This document shows positions 21,949 through 31,500 of a DNA stretch of 64,000 bases, piece by piece. The notes below the pieces were generated by a model, which did not search any database, was not told where the DNA came from, and saw nothing but the letters and a program-made list of their open reading frames with translations. Both the position numbers and the translations under genes were made by a program. How positions within the stretch are numbered: position 1 is the first letter of the stretch; each line of letters starts with the position of its first letter. The stretch is taken from NCBI GenBank assembly GCA_964057225.1, contig OZ059895.1, positions 12,648,001-12,712,000 on the forward strand, read 5' to 3'. Origin of the DNA: Auanema rhodensis. Taxonomy: Eukaryota; Nematoda; Chromadorea; Rhabditida; Rhabditidae.

Positions 21949-22030
21949 GATCAGGTGGCCGAGTGGTTAAGGCGATGGACTGCTAATCCATTGGGGTTTC
22001 CCCGCGTGAGTTCGAATCTCATCCTGATCG
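21949..22030 (+). tRNA. tRNA-Ser(GCT), unit 68
   Basis: Consensus. Confidence 0.95.
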
Positions 22031-22196
22031 TTAGTTTTGTTTTTTATGACAACGGATGCTCCATTCAAACTATCATTTTCTAAATAAAACCAAGCCACCT
22101 GATTTAATAGGAAGACTATATTATTCATTTGTTGATGTTATTTATTCTCACAATAGTTTCTTTGCTTATGTAAGAGTATTCTTGGAAAAACCCTGT

Positions 22197-22278
22197 GATC
22201 AGGTGGCCGAGTGGTTGAGGCGATGGACTGCTACTCCATTGGGGTTTCCCCGCGTGAGTTCGAATCTCATCCTGATCG
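22197..22278 (+). tRNA. tRNA-Ser(GCT), unit 69
   Basis: A21>G and A38>C; partner of unit 50. Confidence 0.87.
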
Positions 22279-22444
22279 TTAGTCTTGTTTTTTATGACAA
22301 CGGATGCTCCATTCAGACTATCATTTTCTAAATAAAGCCAAGCCACCTGATTTAATAGGAAGACTTTTTTATTTGTTTGTTGACGATATTTGTTGTCACA
22401 ATAATTTCTTTGTTTAAGTAAGAGTATTCTTGGAAAAACCCTTT

Positions 22445-22526
22445 GATCAGGTGGCCGAGTGGTTAAGGCGATGGACTGCTAATCCATTGGGGTTTCCCCG
22501 CGTGAGTTCGAATCTCATCCTGATCG
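22445..22526 (+). tRNA. tRNA-Ser(GCT), unit 70
   Basis: Consensus; 5' flank CCCTTT. Confidence 0.95.
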
Positions 22527-22692
22527 TTAGTTTTGTTTTTTATGACAACGGATGCTCCATTCAAACTATCATTTTCTAAATAAAGCCAAGCCACCTGATT
22601 TAATAGGAAGAATTTATTATTTATTTGTTGAAATTGTTTATTCTCACAATAATTTCTTTGTTTAAGTAAGAGTATTCTTGGAAAAACCCTGT

Positions 22693-22774
22693 GATCAGGT
22701 GGCCGAGTGGTTAAGGCGATGGACTGCTAATCCATTGGGGTTTCCCCGCGTGAGTTCGAATCTCATCCTGATCG
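22693..22774 (+). tRNA. tRNA-Ser(GCT), unit 71
   Basis: Consensus. Confidence 0.95.
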
Positions 22775-22939
22775 TTAGTTTTGTTTTTTATGACAACGGA
22801 TGCTCCATTCAAACTATCATTTTCTAAATAAAGCCAAGCCACCCGATTTAATAGGAAGAATTTATTTTTTATTTGTTGAAATTATTTATTCTCACAATAA
22901 TTTCTTTGTTTAAGTAAGAGTATTCTTGGAAAACCCTGT

Positions 22940-23021
22940 GATCAGGTGGCCGAGTGGTTAAGGCGATGGACTGCTAATCCATTGGGGTTTCCCCGCGTGA
23001 GTTCGAATCTCATCCTGATCG
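22940..23021 (+). tRNA. tRNA-Ser(GCT), unit 72
   Basis: Consensus; preceding spacer 1 bp short. Confidence 0.95.
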
Positions 23022-23187
23022 TTAATTTTGTTTTTTATGACAACGGATGCTCCATTCAAACTATCATTTTCTAAATAAAGCCAAGCCACCTGATTTAATA
23101 GGAAGACTTTTTTATTTGTTTGTTGACGATATTTGTTGTCACAATAATTTCTTTGTTTAAGTAAGAGTATTCTTGGAAAAACCCTGT

Positions 23188-23269
23188 GATCAGGTGGCCG
23201 AGTGGTTAAGGCGATGAACTGCTAATCCATTGGGGTTTCCCCGCGTGAGTTCGAATCTCATCCTGATCG
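23188..23269 (+). tRNA. tRNA-Ser(GCT), unit 73
   Basis: G30>A; partner of unit 54. Confidence 0.87.
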
Positions 23270-23435
23270 TTAATTTTGTTTTTTATCACAACGGAGGCTC
23301 CATTCAAACTATCCTTTTCTAAATAAAGCCAAGCCACCTGATTTAATAGAAAGATTTTATTATTCATTTGTTGACGTTATTTATTCTCACAATAATTTCT
23401 TTGTTTAAGTAAGAGTATTCTTGGAAAAACCCTGT

Positions 23436-23517
23436 GATCAGGTGGCCGAGTGGTTAAGGCGATGGACTGCTAATCCATTGGGGTTTCCCCGCGTGAGTTC
23501 GAATCTCATCCTGATCG
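23436..23517 (+). tRNA. tRNA-Ser(GCT), unit 74
   Basis: Consensus. Confidence 0.95.
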
Positions 23518-23683
23518 TTAGTTTTGTTTTTTATCACATCGGATGCTCCATTCAAACTATCATTTTCTAAATAAAGCCAAGCCACCTGATTTAATAGAAA
23601 GATTTTATTATTCATTTGTTGACGTTATTTATTCTCACAATAATTTCTTTGTTTAAGTAAGAGTATTCTTGGAAAAACCCTGT

Positions 23684-23765
23684 GATCAGGTGGCCGAGTG
23701 GTTAAGGCGATGGACTGCTAATCCATTGGGGTTTCCCCGCGTGAGTTCGAATCTCATCCTGATCG
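23684..23765 (+). tRNA. tRNA-Ser(GCT), unit 75
   Basis: Consensus. Confidence 0.95.
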
Positions 23766-23931
23766 TTAATTTTGTTTTTTATCACAACGGAGGCTCCATT
23801 CAAACTATCCTTTTCTAAATAAAGCCAAGCCACCTGATTTAATAGAAAGATTTTATTATTCATTTGTTGACGTTATTTATTCTCACAATAATTTCTTTGT
23901 TTAAGTAAGAGTATTCTTGGAAAAACCCTGT

Positions 23932-24013
23932 GATCAGGTGGCCGAGTGGTTAAGGCGATGGACTGCTAATCCATTGGGGTTTCCCCGCGTGAGTTCGAAT
24001 CTCATCCTGATCG
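23932..24013 (+). tRNA. tRNA-Ser(GCT), unit 76
   Basis: Consensus. Confidence 0.95.
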
Positions 24014-24179
24014 TTAATTTTGTTTTTTATCACAACGGAGGCTCCATTCAAACTATCCTTTTCTAAATAAAGCCAAGCCACCTGATTTAATAGAAAGATT
24101 TTATTATTCATTTGTTGACGTTATTTATTCTCACAATAATTTCTTTGTTTAAGTAAGAGTATTCTTGGAAAAACCCTGT

Positions 24180-24261
24180 GATCAGGTGGCCGAGTGGTTA
24201 AGGCGATGGACTGCTAATCCATTGGGGTTTCCCCGCGTGAGTTCGAATCTCATCCTGATCG
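24180..24261 (+). tRNA. tRNA-Ser(GCT), unit 77
   Basis: Consensus. Confidence 0.95.
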
Positions 24262-24427
24262 TTAATTTTGTTTTTTATCACAACGGAGGCTCCATTCAAA
24301 CTATCCTTTTCTAAATAAAGCCAAGCCACCTGATTTAATAGAAAGATTTTATTATTCATTTGTTGACGTTATTTATTCTCACAATAATTTCTTTGTTTAA
24401 GTAAGAGTATTCTTGGAAAAACCCTGT

Positions 24428-24509
24428 GATCAGGTGGCCGAGTGGTTAAGGCGATGGACTGCTAATCCATTGGGGTTTCCCCGCGTGAGTTCGAATCTCA
24501 TCCTGATCG
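24428..24509 (+). tRNA. tRNA-Ser(GCT), unit 78
   Basis: Consensus. Confidence 0.95.
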
Positions 24510-24675
24510 TTAGTTTTGTTTTTTATGACAACGGATGCTCCATTCAAACTATCATTTTCTAAATAAAGCCAAGCCACCTGATTTAATAGGAAGATTTTTT
24601 TATTTGTTTGTTGACGATATTTGTTGTCACAATAATTTCTTTGTTTATGTAAGAGTATTCTTGGAAAAACCCTGT

Positions 24676-24757
24676 GATCAGGTGGCCGAGTGGTTAAGGC
24701 GATGGACTGCTAATCCATTGGGGTTTCCCCGCGTGAGTTCGAATCTCATCCTGATCG
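24676..24757 (+). tRNA. tRNA-Ser(GCT), unit 79
   Basis: Consensus. Confidence 0.95.
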
Positions 24758-24923
24758 TTAGTTTTGTTTTTTATCACATCGGATGCTCCATTCAAACTAT
24801 CATTTTCTAAATAAAGCCAAGCCACCTGATTTAATAGAAAGACTTTATTATTCATTTGTTGACGTTATTTATTCTCACAATAATTTCTTTGTTTATGTAA
24901 GAGTATTCTTGGAAAAACCCTGT

Positions 24924-25005
24924 GATCAGGTGGCCGAGTGGTTAAGGCGATGGACTGCTAATCCATTGGGGTTTCCCCGCGTGAGTTCGAATCTCATCCT
25001 GATCG
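24924..25005 (+). tRNA. tRNA-Ser(GCT), unit 80
   Basis: Consensus; last gene of copy 2 of the 4711-bp duplication. Confidence 0.95.
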
Positions 25006-25171
25006 TTAGTTTTGTTTTTTATGACAACGGATGCTCCATTCAAACTATCATTTTCTAAATAAAGCCAAGCCACCTGATTTAATAGGAAGATTTTTTTATT
25101 TGTTTGTTGACGATATTTGTTGTCACAATAATTTCTTTGTTTATGTAAGAGTATTCTTGGAAAAACCCTGT

Positions 25172-25253
25172 GATCAGGTGGCCGAGTGGTTAAGGCGATG
25201 GACTGCTAATCCATTGGGGTTTCCCCGCGTGAGTTCGAATCTCATCCTGATCG
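25172..25253 (+). tRNA. tRNA-Ser(GCT), unit 81
   Basis: Consensus. Confidence 0.95.
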
Positions 25254-25419
25254 TTAGTTTTGTTTTTTATCACATCGGATGCTCCATTCAAACTATCATT
25301 TTCTAAATAAAGCCAAGCCACCTGATTTAATAGAAAGACTTTATTATTCATTTGTTGACGTTATTTATTCTCACAATAATTTCTTTGTTTAAGTAAGAGT
25401 ATTCTTGGAAAAACCCTTT

Positions 25420-25501
25420 GATCAGGTGGCCGAGTGGTTAAGGCGATGGACTGCTAATCCATTGGGGTTTCCCCGCGTGAGTTCGAATCTCATCCTGATC
25501 G
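25420..25501 (+). tRNA. tRNA-Ser(GCT), unit 82
   Basis: Consensus; 5' flank CCCTTT. Confidence 0.95.
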
Positions 25502-25667
25502 TTAGTTTTGTTTTTTATCACATCGGATGCTCCATTCAAACTATCATTTTCTAAATAAAGCCAAGCCACCTGATTTAATAGAAAGATTTTATTATTCATT
25601 TGTTGACGTTATTTATTCTCACAATAATTTCTTTGTTTAAGTAAGAGTATTCTTGGAAAAACCCTGT

Positions 25668-25749
25668 GATCAGGTGGCCGAGTGGTTAAGGCGATGGACT
25701 ACTAATCCATTGGGGTTTCCCCGCGTGAGTTCGAATCTCATCCTGATCG
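25668..25749 (+). tRNA. tRNA-Ser with ACT anticodon, unit 83
   Basis: Identical to the array consensus except G34>A at 25701, so the anticodon is ACT instead of GCT. Ser identity elements (long variable arm, discriminator G) are unchanged. If A34 were edited to inosine it could still read AGC/AGU. Eukaryotes normally use only GCT for these codons, so this is probably a private mutation. Confidence 0.85.
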
Positions 25750-25915
25750 TTAGTTTTGTTTTTTATGACAACGGATGCTCCATTCAAACTATCATTTTCT
25801 AAATAAAGCCAAGCCACCTGATTTAATAGGAAGATTTTTTTATTTGTTTGTTGACGATATTTGTTGTCACAATAATTTCTTTGTTTATGTAAGAGTATTC
25901 TTGGAAAAACCCTGT

Positions 25916-25997
25916 GATCAGGTGGCCGAGTGGTTAAGGCGATGGACTGCTAATCCATTGGGGTTTCCCCGCGTGAGTTCGAATCTCATCCTGATCG
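25916..25997 (+). tRNA. tRNA-Ser(GCT), unit 84
   Basis: Consensus. Confidence 0.95.
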
Positions 25998-26163
25998 TTA
26001 GTTTTGTTTTTTATCACATCGGATGCTCCATTCAAACTATCATTTTCTAAATAAAGCCAAGCCACCTGATTTAATAGAAAGACTTTATTATTCATTTGTT
26101 GACGTTATTTATTCTCACAATAATTTCTTTGTTTAAGTAAGAGTATTCTTGGAAAAACCCTGT

Positions 26164-26245
26164 GATCAGGTGGCCGAGTGGTTAAGGCGATGGACTGCTA
26201 ATCCATTGGGGTTTCCCCGCGTGAGTTCGAATCTCATCCTGATCG
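26164..26245 (+). tRNA. tRNA-Ser(GCT), unit 85
   Basis: Consensus. Confidence 0.95.
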
Positions 26246-26411
26246 TTAGTTTTGTTTTTTATGACAACGGATGCTCCATTCAAACTATCATTTTCTAAAT
26301 AAAGCCAAGCCACCTGATTTAATAGGAAGACTTTATTATTCATTTGTTGACGTTATTTATTCTCACAATAATTTCTTTGTTTAAGTAAGAGTATTCTTGG
26401 AAAAACCCTGT

Positions 26412-26493
26412 GATCAGGTGGCCGAGTGGTTAAGGCGATGGACTGCTAATCCATTGGGGTTTCCCCGCGTGAGTTCGAATCTCATCCTGATCG
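26412..26493 (+). tRNA. tRNA-Ser(GCT), unit 86
   Basis: Consensus. Confidence 0.95.
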
Positions 26494-26659
26494 TTAGTTT
26501 TGTTTTTTATGACAACGGATGCTCCATTCAAACTATCATTTTCTAAATAAAGCCAAGCCACCTGATTTAATAGGAAGATTTTTTTATTTGTTTGTTGACG
26601 ATATTTGTTGTCACAATAATTTCTTTGTTTATGTAAGAGTATTCTTGGAAAAACCCTGT

Positions 26660-26741
26660 GATCAGGTGGCCGAGTGGTTAAGGCGATGGACTGCTAATCC
26701 ATTGGGGTTTCCCCGCGTGAGTTCGAATCTCATCCTGATCG
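26660..26741 (+). tRNA. tRNA-Ser(GCT), unit 87
   Basis: Consensus. Confidence 0.95.
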
Positions 26742-26907
26742 TTAGTTTTGTTTTTTATCACATCGGATGCTCCATTCAAACTATCATTTTCTAAATAAAG
26801 CCAAGCCACCTGATTTAATAGAAAGACTTTATTATTCATTTGTTGACGTTATTTATTCTCACAATAATTTCTTTGTATAAGTAAGAGTATTCTTGGAAAA
26901 ACCCTGT

Positions 26908-26989
26908 GATCAGGTGGCCGAGTGGTTAAGGCGATGGACTGCTAATCCATTGGGGTTTCCCCGCGTGAGTTCGAATCTCATCCTGATCG
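26908..26989 (+). tRNA. tRNA-Ser(GCT), unit 88
   Basis: Consensus. Confidence 0.95.
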
Positions 26990-27155
26990 TTAGTTTTGTT
27001 TTTTATCACATCGGATGCTCCATTCAAACTATCATTTTCTAAATAAAGCCAAGCCACCTGATTTAATAGAAAGATTTTATTATTCATTTGTTGACGTTAT
27101 TTATTCTCACAATAATTTCTTTGTTTAAGTAAGAGTATTCTTGGAAAAACCCTGT

Positions 27156-27237
27156 GATCAGGTGGCCGAGTGGTTAAGGCGATGGACTGCTAATCCATTG
27201 GGGTTTCCCCGCGTGAGTTCGAATCTCATCCTGATCG
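27156..27237 (+). tRNA. tRNA-Ser(GCT), unit 89
   Basis: Consensus. Confidence 0.95.
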
Positions 27238-27403
27238 TTAATTTTGTTTTTTATCACAACGGAGGCTCCATTCAAACTATCCTTTTCTAAATAAAGCCAA
27301 GCCACCTGATTCAATAGAAAGACTTTATTATTCATTTGTTGACGTTATTAATTCTCACAATAATTTCTTTGTTTAAGTAAGAGTATTCTTGGAAAAACCC
27401 TGT

Positions 27404-27485
27404 GATCAGGTGGCCGAGTGGTTAAGGCGATAGACTGCTAATCCATTGGGGTTTCCCCGCGTGAGTTCGAATCTCATCCTGATCG
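27404..27485 (+). tRNA. tRNA-Ser(GCT), unit 90
   Basis: G29>A. Confidence 0.88.
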
Positions 27486-27651
27486 TTAATTTTGTTTTTT
27501 ATCACAACGGAGGCTCCATTCAAACTATCCTTTTCTAAATAAAGCCAAGCCACCTGATTTAATAGAAAGATTTTATTATTCATTTGTTGACGTTATTTAT
27601 TCTCACAATAATTTCTTTGTTTAAGTAAGAGTATTCTTGGAAAAACCCTGT

Positions 27652-27733
27652 GATCAGGTGGCCGAGTGGTTAAGGCGATGGACTGCTAATCCATTGGGGT
27701 TTCCCCGCGTGAGTTCGAATCTCATCCTGATCG
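27652..27733 (+). tRNA. tRNA-Ser(GCT), unit 91
   Basis: Consensus. Confidence 0.95.
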
Positions 27734-27899
27734 TTAGTTTTGTTTTTTATCACAACGGACGCTCCATTCAAACTATCATTTTCTAAATAAAGCCAAGCCA
27801 CCTGATTCAATAGAAAAACTTTATTATTCATTTGTTGACGTTATTTATTCTCACAATAATTTCTTTGTTTAAGTAAGAGTATTCTTGGAAAAACCCTGT

Positions 27900-27981
27900 G
27901 ATCAGGTGGCCGAGTGGTTAAGGCGATAGACTGCTAATCCATTGGGGTTTCCCCGCGTGAGTTCGAATCTCATCCTGATCG
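27900..27981 (+). tRNA. tRNA-Ser(GCT), unit 92
   Basis: G29>A. Confidence 0.88.
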
Positions 27982-28147
27982 TTAGTTTTGTTTTTTATGA
28001 CAACGGATGCTCCATTCAAACTATCATTTTCTAAATAAAGCCAAGCCACCTGATTTAATAGGAAGACTATATTATTCATTTGTTGACGTTATTTATTCTC
28101 ACAATAATTTCTTTGTTTATGTAAGAGTATTCTTGGAAAAACCCTGT

Positions 28148-28229
28148 GATCAGGTGGCCAAGTGGTTAAGGCGATGGACTGCTAATCCATTGGGGTTTCC
28201 CCGCGTGAGTTCGAATCTCATCCTGATCG
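28148..28229 (+). tRNA. tRNA-Ser(GCT), unit 93
   Basis: G13>A. Confidence 0.88.
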
Positions 28230-28395
28230 TTAGTTTTGTTTTTTATGACAACGGATGCTCCATTCAAACTATCCTTTTCTAAATAAAGCCAAGCCACCTG
28301 ATTCAATAGAAAGACTTTATTATTCATTTGTTGATGTTATTTATTCTCACAATAGTTTCTTTGTTTATGTAAGAGTATTCTTGGAAAAACCCTGT

Positions 28396-28477
28396 GATCA
28401 GGTGGCCGAGTGGTTAAGGCGATGGACTGCTAATCCATTGGGGTTTCCCCGCGTGAGTTCGAATCTCATCCTGATCG
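28396..28477 (+). tRNA. tRNA-Ser(GCT), unit 94
   Basis: Consensus; last gene before element B. Confidence 0.95.
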
Positions 28478-28550
28478 TTAGTCTTGTTTTTTATGACAAC
28501 GGATGCTCCATTCAGACTATCATTTTCTAAATAAAGCCAAGCCACCTGAT

Positions 28551-31500
28551 TTAATAGGAAGACTTTTTTATTTGTTTGTTGACGATATTTGTTGTCACAA
28601 TAATTTCTTGATAGTTTGTTTCAATGATGCGACCTAGTTTCCATGTTCCTCGTGGCAACATGTCGTTTTGTATCAATACTACTTCATCTGGTTGGGGGAA
28701 GATGTTTGTGTGATTTTTTCTATGGTGTTTATGCTTAAATATATCTTTTAAGCTTGTTAGATATTCTTCTTGAAATCGTTTCCAAAATTTAGATGCTGAG
28801 TCTTCTGATAATTGAAGCGCTTCTAGCGCTTGCTCTGTTGATTGAATCGTTTGAATATCGCTATGGATATCAAATATATGAGTATCCGCGTTGTTTTCAG
28901 GTAATGAAAACTTTATGGCTGATGTTAAAAAGTCAATTGGCCTTATGGGTAGAGTATCTAAATTATCTGGGTGTGGATGGGTGAGTGGGCGTGTATTAAT
29001 TATAGCTTCTATTTTTACAATGGCTGTGTGTAAGTCATCCAGGGACATTCGACTAGGAATGAAACATTTTTTGAGTGAAGCTTTGGTTACACCTACTAAA
29101 CGTTCCCAACATCCACCTTTCCAGGGTGATAATGGAGTGTTGTATATCCATTTAATTTTTTGCTGTGCTAGTGTGTTTAGTAAGCTTCTTTCGTTGTAAT
29201 CCGAGGTTTTTTCAAGGGTTTCTAATATTTTTGAGCTCAGAATAAAGTTTCCTGCGCAGTCACTGCGCATAATTTCTGGAGTACCTCTGCGTGATATAAA
29301 TCTATTAAATGCATTCATAAAGGCAACTGTGGATTGATTGGTGACTACCTCTAAGTGAATTGCTCTAGTTGTCATGCATGTAAACAGACAAATATGGACT
29401 TTAGACCCATTTCGAAGGGTGAAGGGGCCCATAAGATCACACCCTGTTGAAAAGAATGCTCTTGTAAGAATCGCTCTATCTTTTGGTAGCGATGGCATAT
29501 CTGGTAATTCATAAGGGTGTGATTGAAATCTTTTACATGTCACACAGTTTTTCAATGTTTGTCTGATGACTCCGGTTATTTTTGGTATGTAGAATTTTTG
29601 TCTCAATTGAATAAGCGTGAAATGTTTGCCTTGATGATTATTGTCTTTGTGTATTTTGTTGATCAGTTTTTTAACTATGGGGTTTGTTTTAAGAAGGAAT
29701 ATAGGGTTTTTCGTCTCTTCGGGAAGAAGAGTATTTTGTAAACGGCTTCTTACGCGATAAATATCCCATGTATCTTTGAAGAATTTTAGATTTATATGTC
29801 TTTGCTGTAAGTCATCAAGGCTCATATTAGATTGACTGTTACTGATCAAAATTTTTTCAATAATGTTGATGTCTTCAACAGTGTGCGTGTCTGTTGATGT
29901 GAGATGTTTTGTTTTTTGCAACTTGTTGGCGTTGTTAGGATGGACTTTAAGAAACCATTTTTTGAATAATTTTCCTACGGTTGTCATTGTTTTGATCACA
30001 TCATCATAGTTTTCACGAATGTTCCAAATATCATCGGTTGGAAGATTGTCTATAATTATGTGGACCACATTGTGATGCTCCGATTCTGATTCTGCGTTAT
30101 TCCTGTTAGAGTTCTTAGGCGAGCCGAATGATGTCAGAGGGTTATGAGCGGAAAGTTTAGTTAACCAATGTGGACCCTTTATCCAGTCGGAATCTTGTAG
30201 TTTCTCGATGTCTGCACCTCGGGATCCGATGTCTGCAGTATTGTACGAGGTTTGTACATGATGTAATTCTACATTGCAACATACTTGTTTGATTTGGTGT
30301 AGCTGTTTATTTATAATGTTTGTTTGATTTTTAATGAACAGTGGGAGGGATTTTAGAGAAATAATCCATGATAGCGCGATGTTGCTATCGCTTACAATGT
30401 TGACTTTTGCCACTTTCGGGCATATGGTTACAATAGCTAATGCCATTCGTACTGCTAAGCGGATGGCTAATAATTCTAATCGAGGAATTGTGGTCTTATT
30501 TTTGGGTGCTATGCGGGATTTACCGTTGAGCAGAGAACTAATCTGCTCGTTTGTTTGGAAATATGAACATGCGGCCATGGCTTGGTTGCTTGCGTCAGCA
30601 AAGACCCATAACTGTGTTGTATGTTCAGAGAATTTAAAATATCTTCTCATGGTCAATTGCTGATTGTTAATGTGATTAATATGTTGTTCCCATTGTTTGA
30701 TATTATCTGATTCAATGGGTTGGTCCCATGATAATTTTGTGTTTATGATTTCTCGCAAGATAAGTTTGAGAGGTAACAGTAATGGTGCTGCTAATCCAAT
30801 GGGATCAAATATTGAGTGTAGCTGACTGAGTAGAATTCTCTTGGTGTAACTTGTGTGAGTCGTTGTTATTTTTATTGGGATAATGAAGGAGTCGTGTTCT
30901 TTATTAAAAGATATGCCAAGTATTTTGGTTGTCATGTTCGGATATCTGTCTTCTTCAGGAAGGTTCTGTATTACTTGTTCGTCGTTTGACAAGAATTCGC
31001 GAACATGCATGTTTATTTCTGTGAATAGTTTTTGGGTTTCTTTACATTTCTTTATAGCTTCTGCTGTTGTATTTGCTGTAAGAATGATATTGTCAACGTA
31101 TAGGTTGTTCAGTATTTCCATAGCTAATGGGTTGTCTACTTTTGATTCTAAGAACCATTTTATGCCCATGTTCAATACGCTGGGGGATGCAGTGATACCG
31201 AACGGTAATCTGTTGAATCGAAGGGTTATGATATTGTTGTGAGATATTGGGTATTCTTTGTTTTTTATCCAAAAGAATTTGCATAGATTTTTGTGATTCT
31301 CTGTCAGTTGTATTTGTAAAAATGCGGCTTTGATATCGCATGTTATTAATATTGGTCTTGTTCTGCAGGAGATCATGATGTCGTGTATATATGTGATAAA
31401 TGATCGTCCTGTGTGTATTATCTCATTCAACGACGGGCTGTCTTTCTGTTTAGCGGAGGCGTCAAAAACGATTCTGAGAGGGTTAGCCTTGCTGGGCTTC

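Larger units (their letters stand above)
5265..28608 (+). repeat. Left tRNA-Ser(GCT) tandem array, 248-bp unit
   Basis: Head-to-tail units of 248 bp (246 or 247 bp where T or A runs are shorter), each with one 82-bp tRNA gene and a 166-bp AT-rich spacer. Spacers fall into a few recurrent types, for example with GAAGACTATATTATTC, GAAGACTTTTTTATTTG, GAAGAATTTATTATT or GAAAGATTTTATTATTC. Just after each gene come TTTT and T6 runs that can serve as Pol III terminators. The array starts at the LTR edge of element A and ends inside a spacer where element B begins. It holds 93 full-length genes (91 forward, 2 inverted), one 3'-truncated copy and one 3' fragment. Repeating 91- and 83-codon open frames across the units are by-products of the repeat. 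Confidence 0.95.
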
